From Rhodoblastus acidophilus (GTDB lineage: Bacteria; Pseudomonadota; Alphaproteobacteria; Rhizobiales; Beijerinckiaceae), in the NCBI RefSeq assembly GCF_009720655.1, contig NZ_WNKS01000015.1, positions 44,263 through 108,262 of the forward strand: DNA of 64,000 bases. The letters are read 5' to 3'. The position numbers and the translations under genes were made by a program. Shown here piece after piece: positions 28,034-36,295 of this stretch (positions are counted from its first letter, which is position 1; each line of letters begins with the position of its first letter). Under the pieces are notes generated by a model. That model made no database searches. It was not told the origin of the DNA and worked only from the letters and a program-made list of their open reading frames with translations.

Positions 28034-28735
28034 ATGTTCAAGACGCTTGTCACACTGTTTCGCGCCCGGACCTTTATCGCTGAAGAGACATTTTCGGACG
28101 CCCAGGCCCTGACCCTTCTCGACCAGCAGATCCGCGACTGCGTCGCGGCGCTGGCCCAGGCGAAAAAGGCCATGGCGCTCGCCTCGGCCCAGCACCAGGC
28201 CGAGCGCCGCCGTTTGCAGATGCTGGAGACGCAGATCGCCGATCTGGAAAGCCGCGCCTGCGCGGCGCTGAACCAGGGCCGCGACGATCTGGCGCTGGAG
28301 ACCGCCGGCCTGATCGCCGATCTCGAAGCCGACCGGGAGGTCAGCCGCCGCGCCTGCGACCTGTGCGAGCGCGAATGTGAAAAGATGCGGGCGCGGCTGC
28401 GCAAGTCGGAGGCCCGCCTCGCCGAACTCAACAGGGGCCGCAATCTCGCCCGCGCGAAAGACTCGCTTGGCCAGCTGCGCCGCGACGCGCAGGCGGGCAA
28501 TTTTTATCGCGCGGGGTTTGAGGAGGCGGAAGCAACCTTGGCGCGCCTCAACCAGCGCAATCAGCTGGCCGACGACGCCGAAGAGGCTTTGGCCGGTTTT
28601 GAAAACGAGCGCTCCCCCGAAACGATGGCGGAAAAGCTCGCCCAGGCCGGCTGCGGCCCGCGTTTGCGCCCCGCCGCCGAGGATGTTTTCGCAAGGCTGC
28701 GGGCGAAAAACGCCGCCGCTGCGTCCGCCGCGTGA
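28034..28735 (+). CDS. pspA: PspA/IM30-family membrane-stress protein
   Basis: The protein has 233 residues and is almost entirely helical and charged, the ESCRT-III-like PspA fold. It begins MFKTLVTLFRARTFIAEETF, followed by DQQIRDCVAALAQAKKAMAL in the long coiled-coil hairpin. PspA/Vipp1 proteins polymerise on damaged membranes, preserving proton motive force and remodelling lipid. The ATG at 28034 sits directly after the third operator; the open frame before it crosses the operators and is not used. The neighbours yiaA and an LplT-Aas fusion support a membrane-repair role. Confidence 0.88.
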   Translation: MFKTLVTLFRARTFIAEETFSDAQALTLLDQQIRDCVAALAQAKKAMALASAQHQAERRRLQMLETQIADLESRACAALNQGRDDLALETAGLIADLEADREVSRRACDLCERECEKMRARLRKSEARLAELNRGRNLARAKDSLGQLRRDAQAGNFYRAGFEEAEATLARLNQRNQLADDAEEALAGFENERSPETMAEKLAQAGCGPRLRPAAEDVFARLRAKNAAAASAA

Positions 28736-28817
28736 GTGACGCGCCCTCGCCCCGCTTGAGCGGGGAGAGGGAGTGGATCGAGCCCTTCACCGAAACTTCG
28801 ACAAAAGGATCAGGATC

Positions 28818-29087
28818 ATGAACCAGAACGCCGCGTCTCATTCCTCCGCCTGGGTCACCTTCACTTACGCCACATTCGTGCTGGCTTTTTTCATGGTCGG
28901 CGCCGGCATCTTCTTCCTGCCCGTCGATATGTGGACCAAATCCTATCTCGGCATGGGCGTGGTCATGCTGGTGCAGTCCTGCGTGTCCGTGACCAAAACC
29001 GCGCGCGACAAGCATGAAGCCGAAAAACTGTTGAATCGCATCGAGGAAGCCAAGACCGAACGCTTGCTGATGGACATCAACAAGTGA
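28818..29087 (+). CDS. YiaA/YiaB-family two-helix inner-membrane protein
   Basis: The protein has 89 residues. Two hydrophobic helices (WVTFTYATFVLAFFMVGAGI and SYLGMGVVMLVQSCVSVTKT) are joined by a short loop containing FLPVDMW, followed by a charged amphipathic tail (RDKHEAEKLLNRIEEAKTER). This matches the YiaAB domain family, whose function is unknown. The start is preceded by AGGATCAGG. A small inverted repeat (CCCCGC-TTGA-GCGGGG, 28750-28765) in the 82-bp gap after pspA may tune read-through. Confidence 0.88.
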   Translation: MNQNAASHSSAWVTFTYATFVLAFFMVGAGIFFLPVDMWTKSYLGMGVVMLVQSCVSVTKTARDKHEAEKLLNRIEEAKTERLLMDINK

Positions 29088-29184
29088 ATCCTGAATCGGA
29101 CCGCTCCGGCCAAAAGGGAGCGGTCCCCGCGTCAACGGATAATTTCCGCTTTTGGCCGCATTTTGCGGCCTTCGGGAGGATCAG

Positions 29185-32100
29185 ATGTTCGCCTTGATGA
29201 CCGAGCGCCGGTTCGCGCCATTGTTCTGGACGCAATTCCTTTCCGCCTTCAACGACAATTTCTTGAAGAACGCCCTGGTCTTCCTGATCATGTTCAAGAT
29301 GGCGGGGGTGGGCGAAGACGCCTCCGCGAAAACGCTGGTGACGCTGGCCGGCGGCCTGTTCATCCTGCCGTTTTTCCTGCTGTCGGGCCTGGGTGGCGAA
29401 ATGGCCGACCGCTTCGACAAGGCCATGATCGCGCGGCGGCTGAAACTCACCGAAATGCTCGCCGCCGCGCTGGCGGTCGGCGGCTTCGCCTTGCAATCCA
29501 TCCCGCTGCTGTTCCTGGCGCTCGGCCTGTTCGGCTGCATTTCCGCCCTGTTCGGGCCGATCAAATACGGCATCCTGCCCGATCACTTGAAAAAGAGCGA
29601 ACTCCCGGCCGGCAACGCCCTGATCGAGGGCGCGACCTTCGTCGCCATCCTGCTCGGCACGCTCGCCGGCGGTTTCGCCTCGCGGGGCGGCGGCGATCCC
29701 GCGCATTTCGCCTGGGCCATGATTGGCGTCGCCGCCGCCTGCTATGCCGCCAGCCTGTTCATCCCTGGAACCAGCGAGGCCGCGCCCGATCTTCGGATCG
29801 AGACCAACATTTTTCGCTCCACCGGCCGGCTGATCGCCGAACTCTGGGCGGACAGCCGTCTGTGGCGCACCGGCGTCATGGTCAGCCTGTTCTGGATGTT
29901 CGGCTCCATCGCGTTGTCGTTGCTGCCGACCCTGGTCAAGATGCAGCTTGGCGGCGACGAGATGGCCGTCTCCTCTTATCTCGCCGCCTTCGCCGTGGCG
30001 GTGGCGCTCGGCTCGGGCCTCGGCGCCTTCCTCTGCGCCGGTCGCATCGTCCTGCTGCCGGCGCCGATCGCCACTCTGGTGATGGGTTTCTTCTCCGTCG
30101 AACTGGCGCTGGCGCTCAACGGCAGCGGCGCGTTGACGCAGGGCGATTTCTTCAGCCATGCCCTGGCCTGGCGGGTGGGCGCCGACCTGTTCGGCATCGC
30201 CTTTGCCGGCGGCGTGCTGGCCGTGCCCAGTTTCTCGGCGGCGCAGGCCTGGGCCGACGCCGACAAGCGGGCGCGGGTGGTGGCCGCCGTGAACGTGCTC
30301 AACGCCGCCTTCATGGTGATCGGCGCGATCGCCGTCGCCGCGCTCCAGGCGCTTGGGCTTGACTTTGCGGCATTATTTGGCCTGATGGGCCTGACCTGCC
30401 TGGCCGCGGCTCTGTGGATGTTCAAGACCTTGCCGACCAACCCCTTGAGCGACTTCCTCTCGATCGTTTTCCGCGCCTTTTACCGCGTGGAAATTGTGGG
30501 GCGCGAAAATTTCGCCAAGGCCGGTCCGAACTGCATCGTCGCCCTCAACCATGTCAGTTTTCTCGACGCGCCGCTCGCCTTCTCGTTGCTCGAGGGCAAG
30601 CCGGTGTTCGCCATCGACTCACAGATCGCCAAGGCGTGGTGGGTCAAGCCGTTCCTGCGCTTCGCCCGCACCTATGCGCTCGATCCGACCAAACCCTTGG
30701 CGACGCGCGGCCTGATCAAGGAAGTGCGCGACGGCGCCTCGCTGGTGATTTTTCCCGAGGGTCGCCTGACCGTCACGGGCTCGCTGATGAAGGTTTATGA
30801 CGGCGCCGGCATGATCGCCGAAAAGGCCGGCGTCAAGGTCGTGCCGGTGCGCCTCGACGGCCTGGAGGCCACCGCCTTCTCCCGCCTGTCGCGCGAGCAG
30901 GCGCCGCGCCGCTGGTTTCCAAAGGTGCGCGTCACCGTGCTGGAGCCGGTCGAACTGAAGGTCGACGAAAAGCTGCGCGGAAAAGCGCGGCGCATGGCGG
31001 CGGGCGCCGCCCTCTATCAGGTGATGTCGGACCTCGTCTTCCGCACCACGGACGCCAAAAAAAGCCTTTTGCATTCGGTGATCGAGGCGGCGGAGAAATA
31101 CGGGGTGGGCCGCGTCGCGGTGGAAGATCCCATCGGCGGCAAGCTGACTTACAAAAAGCTGCTGATCGGCGTCCGGGCGCTGGGCGAAAAGCTCGATGCG
31201 CTGGCCGAACCGGGCGCGCCCATCGGCCTGATGCTGCCCAATTCCAATGCGGCGGCGGTGTCGGTTCTTGGGCTGTCCTCGGCCAATCATCCGCCGGCCA
31301 TGATCAATTTCACCGCCGGTCCCGCGAACATTATCTCGGCTTGCGCGGCGGCGAAGGTGGACACCATCGTCTCCTCGCGCGGTTTTATTGAAAAGGCCAA
31401 TTTGCAGGCGCTGGTCGACCGGGTCGGCGAAAAGGTCAAGTTCGTCTGGCTTGAAGACGTCAAGGCCAAGATTTCGACGCTCGACAAACTGCGCGCCATC
31501 ATGAACGCGCGCAAGCCGATCCACGAGAGCGACCCGGAGGCCTGCGCGGCCATCCTGTTCACCTCGGGCTCGGAAGGCGCGCCCAAAGGCGTGATGCTGT
31601 CGCACCAGAATATTCTGTCGAACATCGCGCAGGCGGCGGCGCGTATCGATTTCGGCCCGCAGGACCTGGTGTTCAACGTGCTGCCGGTGTTCCATTCCTT
31701 CGGCCTGACGGCGGGCATGCTTTTGCCGCTGGCCTCCGGCGTGCCGCTGTATCTCTATCCCTCGCCGCTGCACTACCGCGTCATTCCCGAACTGGTCTAT
31801 GGCGGCAACGCCACCATCCTGTTCGGCACCGACACGCTGCTCGCGGGATATGCGCGCTCGGCGCACCCCTACGATTTCCGCTCGCTGCGCTATGTCATCG
31901 CCGGCGCGGAAGCCGTAAAAGCGTCGACGCGGAAAACCTATGACGAAAAGTTCGGGCTGCGCATTCTCGAGGGCTATGGCGTCACCGAATGCGCGCCGGT
32001 GCTGGCGCTGAACACGCCGATGTTCAACAAGTTCGGCACGGTCGGCCGGCTGCTGCCGGGGATCGAGGCCAAGCTGGAGCCGGTGCCCGGCATTTCCGAA

Positions 32101-32574
32101 GGCGGGCGCCTGCATGTGCGCGGCCCCAACATCATGATGGGTTATTTGCGCGCGGAGAATCCCGGCGTCATCGAAAGGCCCGCGGACGGCTGGCACGACA
32201 CCGGCGATATCGTCGACATCGACAGCCAGGGGTTCGTCGCCATCAAGGGTCGGGCCAAGCGTTTTGCCAAGATCGGCGGCGAGATGATCTCGCTGGCGGC
32301 GGTCGAGGCTTTGGCCAGCGCCTTCTGGCCGGAGGCGAAGCTGGCGGTGGTGACCGCCCCGGACCCGCGAAAAGGCGAAAAGCTGATCCTGCTCACCGAA
32401 CACGCCAACGCCAACCGCAGCGATTTCATTCCCTTCGCCAAGGGCATGGGCGCCACGGAGCTGATGCTGCCGGCGCAGGTGGTGGTGGTGGAGGAAATCC
32501 CGCTGCTGGGCTCGGGCAAGATCGACTATCCCGCCGTAAACCGGATGGCGGCGGAGATGGCGGCGGCGGCCTAG
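29185..32574 (+). CDS. aas: LplT-Aas fusion: lysophospholipid transporter, acyltransferase and acyl-ACP synthetase
   Basis: The protein has 1129 residues in three parts. Residues 1-415 are an MFS/LplT-like flippase (RFAPLFWTQFLSAFNDNFLK). Residues about 430-620 are a PlsC-type acyltransferase with the HX4D motif in ALNHVSFLDAPLAF and FPEGRLTVTG. Residues about 640-1120 are an AMP-forming ligase with ILFTSGSEGAPKGVMLSH and GYGVTECAPVLAL. In E. coli LplT and Aas are separate and re-acylate 2-acyl-glycerophosphoethanolamine; here import and repair are on one chain. GGGAGGA lies 4 bp before the ATG. It probably belongs to the pspA-yiaA operon under the TetR-family regulator. Confidence 0.92.
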   Translation: MFALMTERRFAPLFWTQFLSAFNDNFLKNALVFLIMFKMAGVGEDASAKTLVTLAGGLFILPFFLLSGLGGEMADRFDKAMIARRLKLTEMLAAALAVGGFALQSIPLLFLALGLFGCISALFGPIKYGILPDHLKKSELPAGNALIEGATFVAILLGTLAGGFASRGGGDPAHFAWAMIGVAAACYAASLFIPGTSEAAPDLRIETNIFRSTGRLIAELWADSRLWRTGVMVSLFWMFGSIALSLLPTLVKMQLGGDEMAVSSYLAAFAVAVALGSGLGAFLCAGRIVLLPAPIATLVMGFFSVELALALNGSGALTQGDFFSHALAWRVGADLFGIAFAGGVLAVPSFSAAQAWADADKRARVVAAVNVLNAAFMVIGAIAVAALQALGLDFAALFGLMGLTCLAAALWMFKTLPTNPLSDFLSIVFRAFYRVEIVGRENFAKAGPNCIVALNHVSFLDAPLAFSLLEGKPVFAIDSQIAKAWWVKPFLRFARTYALDPTKPLATRGLIKEVRDGASLVIFPEGRLTVTGSLMKVYDGAGMIAEKAGVKVVPVRLDGLEATAFSRLSREQAPRRWFPKVRVTVLEPVELKVDEKLRGKARRMAAGAALYQVMSDLVFRTTDAKKSLLHSVIEAAEKYGVGRVAVEDPIGGKLTYKKLLIGVRALGEKLDALAEPGAPIGLMLPNSNAAAVSVLGLSSANHPPAMINFTAGPANIISACAAAKVDTIVSSRGFIEKANLQALVDRVGEKVKFVWLEDVKAKISTLDKLRAIMNARKPIHESDPEACAAILFTSGSEGAPKGVMLSHQNILSNIAQAAARIDFGPQDLVFNVLPVFHSFGLTAGMLLPLASGVPLYLYPSPLHYRVIPELVYGGNATILFGTDTLLAGYARSAHPYDFRSLRYVIAGAEAVKASTRKTYDEKFGLRILEGYGVTECAPVLALNTPMFNKFGTVGRLLPGIEAKLEPVPGISEGGRLHVRGPNIMMGYLRAENPGVIERPADGWHDTGDIVDIDSQGFVAIKGRAKRFAKIGGEMISLAAVEALASAFWPEAKLAVVTAPDPRKGEKLILLTEHANANRSDFIPFAKGMGATELMLPAQVVVVEEIPLLGSGKIDYPAVNRMAAEMAAAA

Positions 32575-32720
32575 GGCGGTCCGTCAAGGCTCCAGGCGGT
32601 CCGCTCACGAAGGTATGATCGCCGCTGTGGCCCAGCGATGCGGCCAAGGCCCCCGTTAATCTTGAGTTCAGACGTGAACTGCGTAAGCTTCGCGCCTGAA
32701 GGAAAGAGGAGTGAGCGTCA

Positions 32721-33239
32721 ATGGCGTCATCTTTCGTGAAGTTCGCACTGAGCGCGGCGGTCGCCGTGTCGATCTCGGCCTTTGCCGATCCCGCGTCGGC
32801 GCGCGGCGGCGGCGGGTTTGGCGGCCACGGCGGGTTTGGCGGCGGCGGCTTCGGTCATGGCGGTTTCGGCGGCGGCGGCTTCGGCCATGGGGGCGGCGGC
32901 TTCGGCCATGGCGGTTGGGGCGGCGGCCATGGCGGCTGGGGCGGCGGCGGTTGGGGCCACGGTGGCGGCGGCTGGGCGCACGGCCCCGGTTGGGGACGCC
33001 CCGGCTGGGGCGGCGGCGGTTGGGGTCGTCCCGGTTGGGGCGGCGGAGGCTGGGCGCGTCCCGGTTGGCGTCCGGGCTGGGGCTATGCCGGCTGGGGCGG
33101 CGGCTGGGGCTGGGGCGGCGGTTGGGGCGTTCCGGTCTACGCCGGCTACGACTATTACGACAGCTATTGCGTGTTGCGTCGCGCGCGCGTTCAGACCCCC
33201 TATGGCTGGCGCATCCGCACCGTGCGCATTTGCAATTGA
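32721..33239 (+). CDS. Secreted glycine/histidine/tryptophan-rich protein
   Basis: The protein has 172 residues. A signal peptide (SFVKFALSAAVAVSISAFAD, cleavage near ASA-RGG) is followed by about 100 residues of GGGGFGHGG and GWGRPGWGG repeats, then a conserved-looking tail YDYYDSYCVLRRARVQTPYG ending in RTVRICN with two cysteines. Similar short Gly-rich exported proteins are common in Hyphomicrobiales; His-rich repeats could bind metal, and Gly/aromatic repeats resemble structural proteins such as sulfur globule envelope proteins. No function can be assigned. Overlapping frames in the repeat tract are compositional shadows. Confidence 0.8.
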   Translation: MASSFVKFALSAAVAVSISAFADPASARGGGGFGGHGGFGGGGFGHGGFGGGGFGHGGGGFGHGGWGGGHGGWGGGGWGHGGGGWAHGPGWGRPGWGGGGWGRPGWGGGGWARPGWRPGWGYAGWGGGWGWGGGWGVPVYAGYDYYDSYCVLRRARVQTPYGWRIRTVRICN

Positions 33240-33248
33240 TGGATTGAG

Positions 33249-33376
33249 ACGATTTCCGAACGATCCGTTCGGAAATCGTATTCCGCTCGCGCGGAAATCC
33301 GTCCTTCGCGTGGAGGATTTCCGCGCGATTTCGTTTGCGCGGATCGCGAAGCGATCGTTCGGAAACCGTGCGAGAC
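33249..33376 (+). repeat. Three-hairpin interspersed repeat, family B, copy 2
   Basis: It matches the copies at 17165 and 50902 along its whole length. Hairpin 1 is GATTTCCGAAC/GTTCGGAAATC (33251-33277), hairpin 2 is GCGCGGAAATCC/GGATTTCCGCGC (33289-33326), and hairpin 3 includes GATCGC-GAA-GCGATC. It begins 10 bp after the stop of the glycine-rich gene. Confidence 0.85.
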
Positions 33377-33408
33377 GCTTTGTTTCTCTGAACTGAAAAC
33401 GAGATCAG

Positions 33409-33452
33409 CCCTCGCCCTCGGAGGCCGCTTTCAAGCGCTCCGCGGGCGAGGG
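33409..33452 (-). terminator. Hairpin downstream of the CBS-domain gene
   Basis: CCCTCGCCC (33409-33417) pairs with GGGCGAGGG (33444-33452) around a partly structured 26-nt loop. It lies 13 bp after the minus-strand CBS gene. There is no clear U-tract. Confidence 0.5.
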
Positions 33453-33465
33453 TGTTCCAAGGGCG

Positions 33466-34554
33466 TCAGCCGTTCGAGCGGCCCCAGACCAGCGAAAGCT
33501 CCGCATCGCCCGGGTATCCGTCGGGAAAGCTGGAGATGCGCGCCGAGAGCGCGTAGCCCAGCGGCTTCAACTCGCTCTCCCAGCGCAGGAAAAAGTCGGC
33601 GGCCTTGCCGCGCAGGCTCGCCGGCCAGTCCGGGGAAGGCAGGTTGATGGTGCGCCCGGCGTCCGTGCATAGCGCGACGGGGAAGGCGAGGGCGGCGCAG
33701 CCGGTTTCGCCGCGCCGCGCCGCTTCGACGGCGCGGGCGAGCAATTGCCCCATCTCGGCGTCGGTGAATTTCGCGTGCAAGAGATGCTTGATCGCCTCGT
33801 CGCGCTTGGCCTGCGTTTGCCGCGCGACATCGGCCTTCAGCTCCGCCTTGCGGCGCTCGTAATCCGAAACCAGCTGTTTCAGCTCCGCCGCGTTGACGAC
33901 CCCGTCGGGCGCGGGCGGCGGCGCCGGCTTCGCCGGTTTGACCGGCGGCAGGCCGGCGGCCTCGATCGCCGCCTCGAACTCGTCGGGCGTCGGCAGCGGG
34001 CGCGCCGTGCGCTGTTGCGGGGCGAAGTAACGCAGCAGGCTGGAGCGGCCGACGATGCCGGTCACTTTGCCGTCGCGGGTCACGACCAGGCGGCGAAGCC
34101 GATGTTCCGCCAGCTTTTCGGCGGCCTCGACCAGGCTGGCGTCCTCGTCGATGCAGATCGCCGGCGAGGCCATGATGCGCTTGACCTGGTCGGCCTCGCA
34201 TTCCAGCGCTTCGAGATAGGCCGAGGAGATCGCCTGGCCCTCGGAAATGTAGCGCACCCAGGCCTCGCGCTGCCGCGCGCGCTCAGCGGCGTCGGCGTAG
34301 CGAAAATCGCTCTCGCTGACCACGCCGATCGGGCGGTTTTCGGCATCGACGACGGGCAGGCCGCTGACCCGCAGCTTGATCATGATTTCCGCGGCATGGC
34401 AGGCGGAATCCTCGGGATGCACGGATGGCGCCGACGCATTCATGGCGTCGCGGACCCGTTTCTGCTCGAAAAGTTTGTGGGGAGAGATAATGGCGGCCTC
34501 CTGCGAGGAGATTGGAATGAAAGTCTCACCGTACCGTTTATACGCGCAATCCAA
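33466..34554 (-). CDS. CBS-pair domain protein with extra C-terminal domain
   Basis: With the TTG at 34554 the protein has 362 residues. A tandem CBS pair spans roughly 35-190: RVRDAMNASAPSVHPEDSA, GLPVVDAENRPIGVVSESDF, then VKRIMASPAICIDEDASLVE and RRLVVTRDGKVTGIVGRSSL. CBS pairs sense adenine nucleotides. A helical linker and an unassigned C-terminal domain follow. The start is uncertain: TTG at 34554 has no clear ribosome site, while an in-frame ATT at 34491 has a perfect AGGAGG five bases upstream; the first internal ATG (34443) falls within the CBS fold. It follows the metal-export genes by 12 bp. Confidence 0.82.
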   Translation of the reverse strand: MDCAYKRYGETFIPISSQEAAIISPHKLFEQKRVRDAMNASAPSVHPEDSACHAAEIMIKLRVSGLPVVDAENRPIGVVSESDFRYADAAERARQREAWVRYISEGQAISSAYLEALECEADQVKRIMASPAICIDEDASLVEAAEKLAEHRLRRLVVTRDGKVTGIVGRSSLLRYFAPQQRTARPLPTPDEFEAAIEAAGLPPVKPAKPAPPPAPDGVVNAAELKQLVSDYERRKAELKADVARQTQAKRDEAIKHLLHAKFTDAEMGQLLARAVEAARRGETGCAALAFPVALCTDAGRTINLPSPDWPASLRGKAADFFLRWESELKPLGYALSARISSFPDGYPGDAELSLVWGRSNG

Positions 34555-34566
34555 TACGAGCGATTG

Positions 34567-35532
34567 TCAGCCGCCCGACGCCAGCAGACCCGCCAGCAAC
34601 GACAGGCCGAGCAGGAAGACGGCGAGCGCGGCCAGCGCCTCGAGCGCGCGGGCAAAAATTTCGGCGCGGCGGTTTTGCTGGCCGCCGAGCAACCGCGTCA
34701 TCCCGGACTTGAACAGCACGGCGCCCGCCGCGAGCCCGGCGGTGGTCAGCGCCGTGCCGGCGGCCATGGCGAGCGTCGCCCAGACGCCGATTTGAAAACC
34801 GCCCAGCGCGGCGGAAAACACCAGCACCAGAATCGCGCCGGAACAGGGGCGCGAGCCCGCCGCCAGCACGGTCGCCGCGCCCTGGCGCCAGGACAGCTCG
34901 CCGGCGAGTTTTTTCGGGTCGGGCGCGACGCAATGCGGACAATCCGCGGGATGGGCGCCGCTGCCGTCATCGCATTGGAAGCGCGAGGGCGGCGGCGGTG
35001 GGCGCAGCGCGGCGAGCAGGGCCGCGCCCTTTCGCCACAGCAGCCAGCCGCCGAAACCGGCGATCAGCGCGTAAGCCGTCTTTTCCACAAGGGAGGTCGC
35101 GGCGGTCATGGTTTGCGCCGTGGCCCCCAGGAGCAGCGAGGCCACGCCCACCAGGGCGATGGCGACCAGCGCCTGCCAGCCGGCGGCAAGCACCGACAAA
35201 GCGATTCCGCGCTTCATCGCCCGCTCGTTGGCGAGCATGTAGGAGGAAATGACCGCCTTGCCGTGGCCGGGGCCGGCGGCGTGAAAAACCCCATAGGCGA
35301 AGGCGGCGGCCGCCAGGGACAACAGCGCCGAGGGGTCGTGCAGCGCGGCTTCAACCCCGCCGCGAAGGGTTTTGTAAAACTCCCCCTGCTGATGCAGCAG
35401 CCACAGGCCGATGCGCCCGGCATTGCCGACCGAGCCTTCATCGACCCCCAGGGAAAACGGATTTCTTTTGCCGATCTGCGCCAGCGCCGGGTTGGACGCC
35501 AACATCAGCGCCACGACAAAAAACCGCCTCAT
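34567..35532 (-). CDS. NicO/RcnA-family nickel/cobalt exporter
   Basis: The protein has 321 residues. A signal-like first helix (FFVVALMLASNPALAQ) is followed by about six membrane helices. The family metal motif is present: FHAAGPGHGKAVISSYMLAN (about residue 85), and again SRPCSGAILVLVFSAALGGF later. A cytoplasmic or periplasmic loop has cysteine/histidine clusters (QCDDGSGAHPADCPHCVAP) that could bind metal. Its ATG overlaps the DUF1007 stop by 4 bp; NicO and DUF1007 genes are frequent partners, supporting metal efflux or transport. The exact metal is not determinable. Confidence 0.85.
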   Translation of the reverse strand: MRRFFVVALMLASNPALAQIGKRNPFSLGVDEGSVGNAGRIGLWLLHQQGEFYKTLRGGVEAALHDPSALLSLAAAAFAYGVFHAAGPGHGKAVISSYMLANERAMKRGIALSVLAAGWQALVAIALVGVASLLLGATAQTMTAATSLVEKTAYALIAGFGGWLLWRKGAALLAALRPPPPPSRFQCDDGSGAHPADCPHCVAPDPKKLAGELSWRQGAATVLAAGSRPCSGAILVLVFSAALGGFQIGVWATLAMAAGTALTTAGLAAGAVLFKSGMTRLLGGQQNRRAEIFARALEALAALAVFLLGLSLLAGLLASGG

Positions 35533-36164
35533 GGGCAGGCCACCAGGGTGCGGGGCGCGAGTTTCACGCCAAAATCCTGGCCCGGCGCCAGGCCGGACAA
35601 ATAGCTTTCGGTCATCTTGCTCTGGTCCGAGGCGCTGAGCGGGTCGGGCTTGATCGTGGTCATGGAGCAACCGGACGGCGCGCTCTTCAGGATCACCGGA
35701 TCTTTCTTCTCCAGCTCGATGCTGACGAAATAGGTGGGATCGTAAACCATGACGGTGACGGGCTTATGCGCGGAAATCGGGGTTTTCAGCGGCAGGGTGA
35801 AGCGCAGCGTGACGATTTTGTTGGCGTCGGCCTCCAGCGAATAATCTTTCGGCTCGCCAAATTCCTGATAGGTCGGACCCGTCTTGACGGCGGTGAAATA
35901 CTGGAACGCGGCGAGCGACTCCACATTGATCTTCGCCAGCGGCGCCATCTCCTCGCGGGTCGGCGGCTTGCCGTCCTTGCCCAGGCCCTGCACGGCGAAG
36001 GCGGAATACATTTCGTCGAACGTCCAGATGTGCCTGACCGCCTCGACCCGCCCCTGCGCGTCGAACAAAACCTCCTCGCGGGCGGCGACCCAGACATGCG
36101 GATGGGCCAGGGCCGGCGCGCACAGGGCCGTGAGCGCAAAAACCGTCGTCAACACTCTCGCCAC
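35529..36164 (-). CDS. DUF1007-family periplasmic protein
   Basis: With the GTG at 36164 the protein has 211 residues, starting MARVLTTVFALTALCAPALA (signal peptide) and then HPHVWVAAREEVLFDAQGRV, the DUF1007 signature whose His residues may bind metal. This start has GGAGG six bases upstream, better than the more distal TTG at 36230. The rest is a beta-rich domain (IVTLRFTLPLKTPISAHKPV, VMVYDPTYFVSIELEKKDP). It is translationally coupled to the NicO transporter and is probably its periplasmic metal-binding partner (inference). Confidence 0.85.
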   Translation of the reverse strand: MARVLTTVFALTALCAPALAHPHVWVAAREEVLFDAQGRVEAVRHIWTFDEMYSAFAVQGLGKDGKPPTREEMAPLAKINVESLAAFQYFTAVKTGPTYQEFGEPKDYSLEADANKIVTLRFTLPLKTPISAHKPVTVMVYDPTYFVSIELEKKDPVILKSAPSGCSMTTIKPDPLSASDQSKMTESYLSGLAPGQDFGVKLAPRTLVACP

Positions 36165-36295
36165 GATTCGCCTCCATCGTAAGGTTAGGAATAGCGGAAC
36201 TCTGGCGAAAGCGAGGCGATTGTGACTCAAAAGTCATTTGCCCTTTCGCTTCGGCCTCCGTACAAAGCGCTTCGCATTGAGCACAGACGGAAATC

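Noticed and set aside
32711..33247. Arg-rich alternative frame through the glycine-rich gene
   Set aside because: The competing frame at 32721 has a signal peptide and a coherent C-terminal domain; the Arg-rich frame is a product of the repeat.
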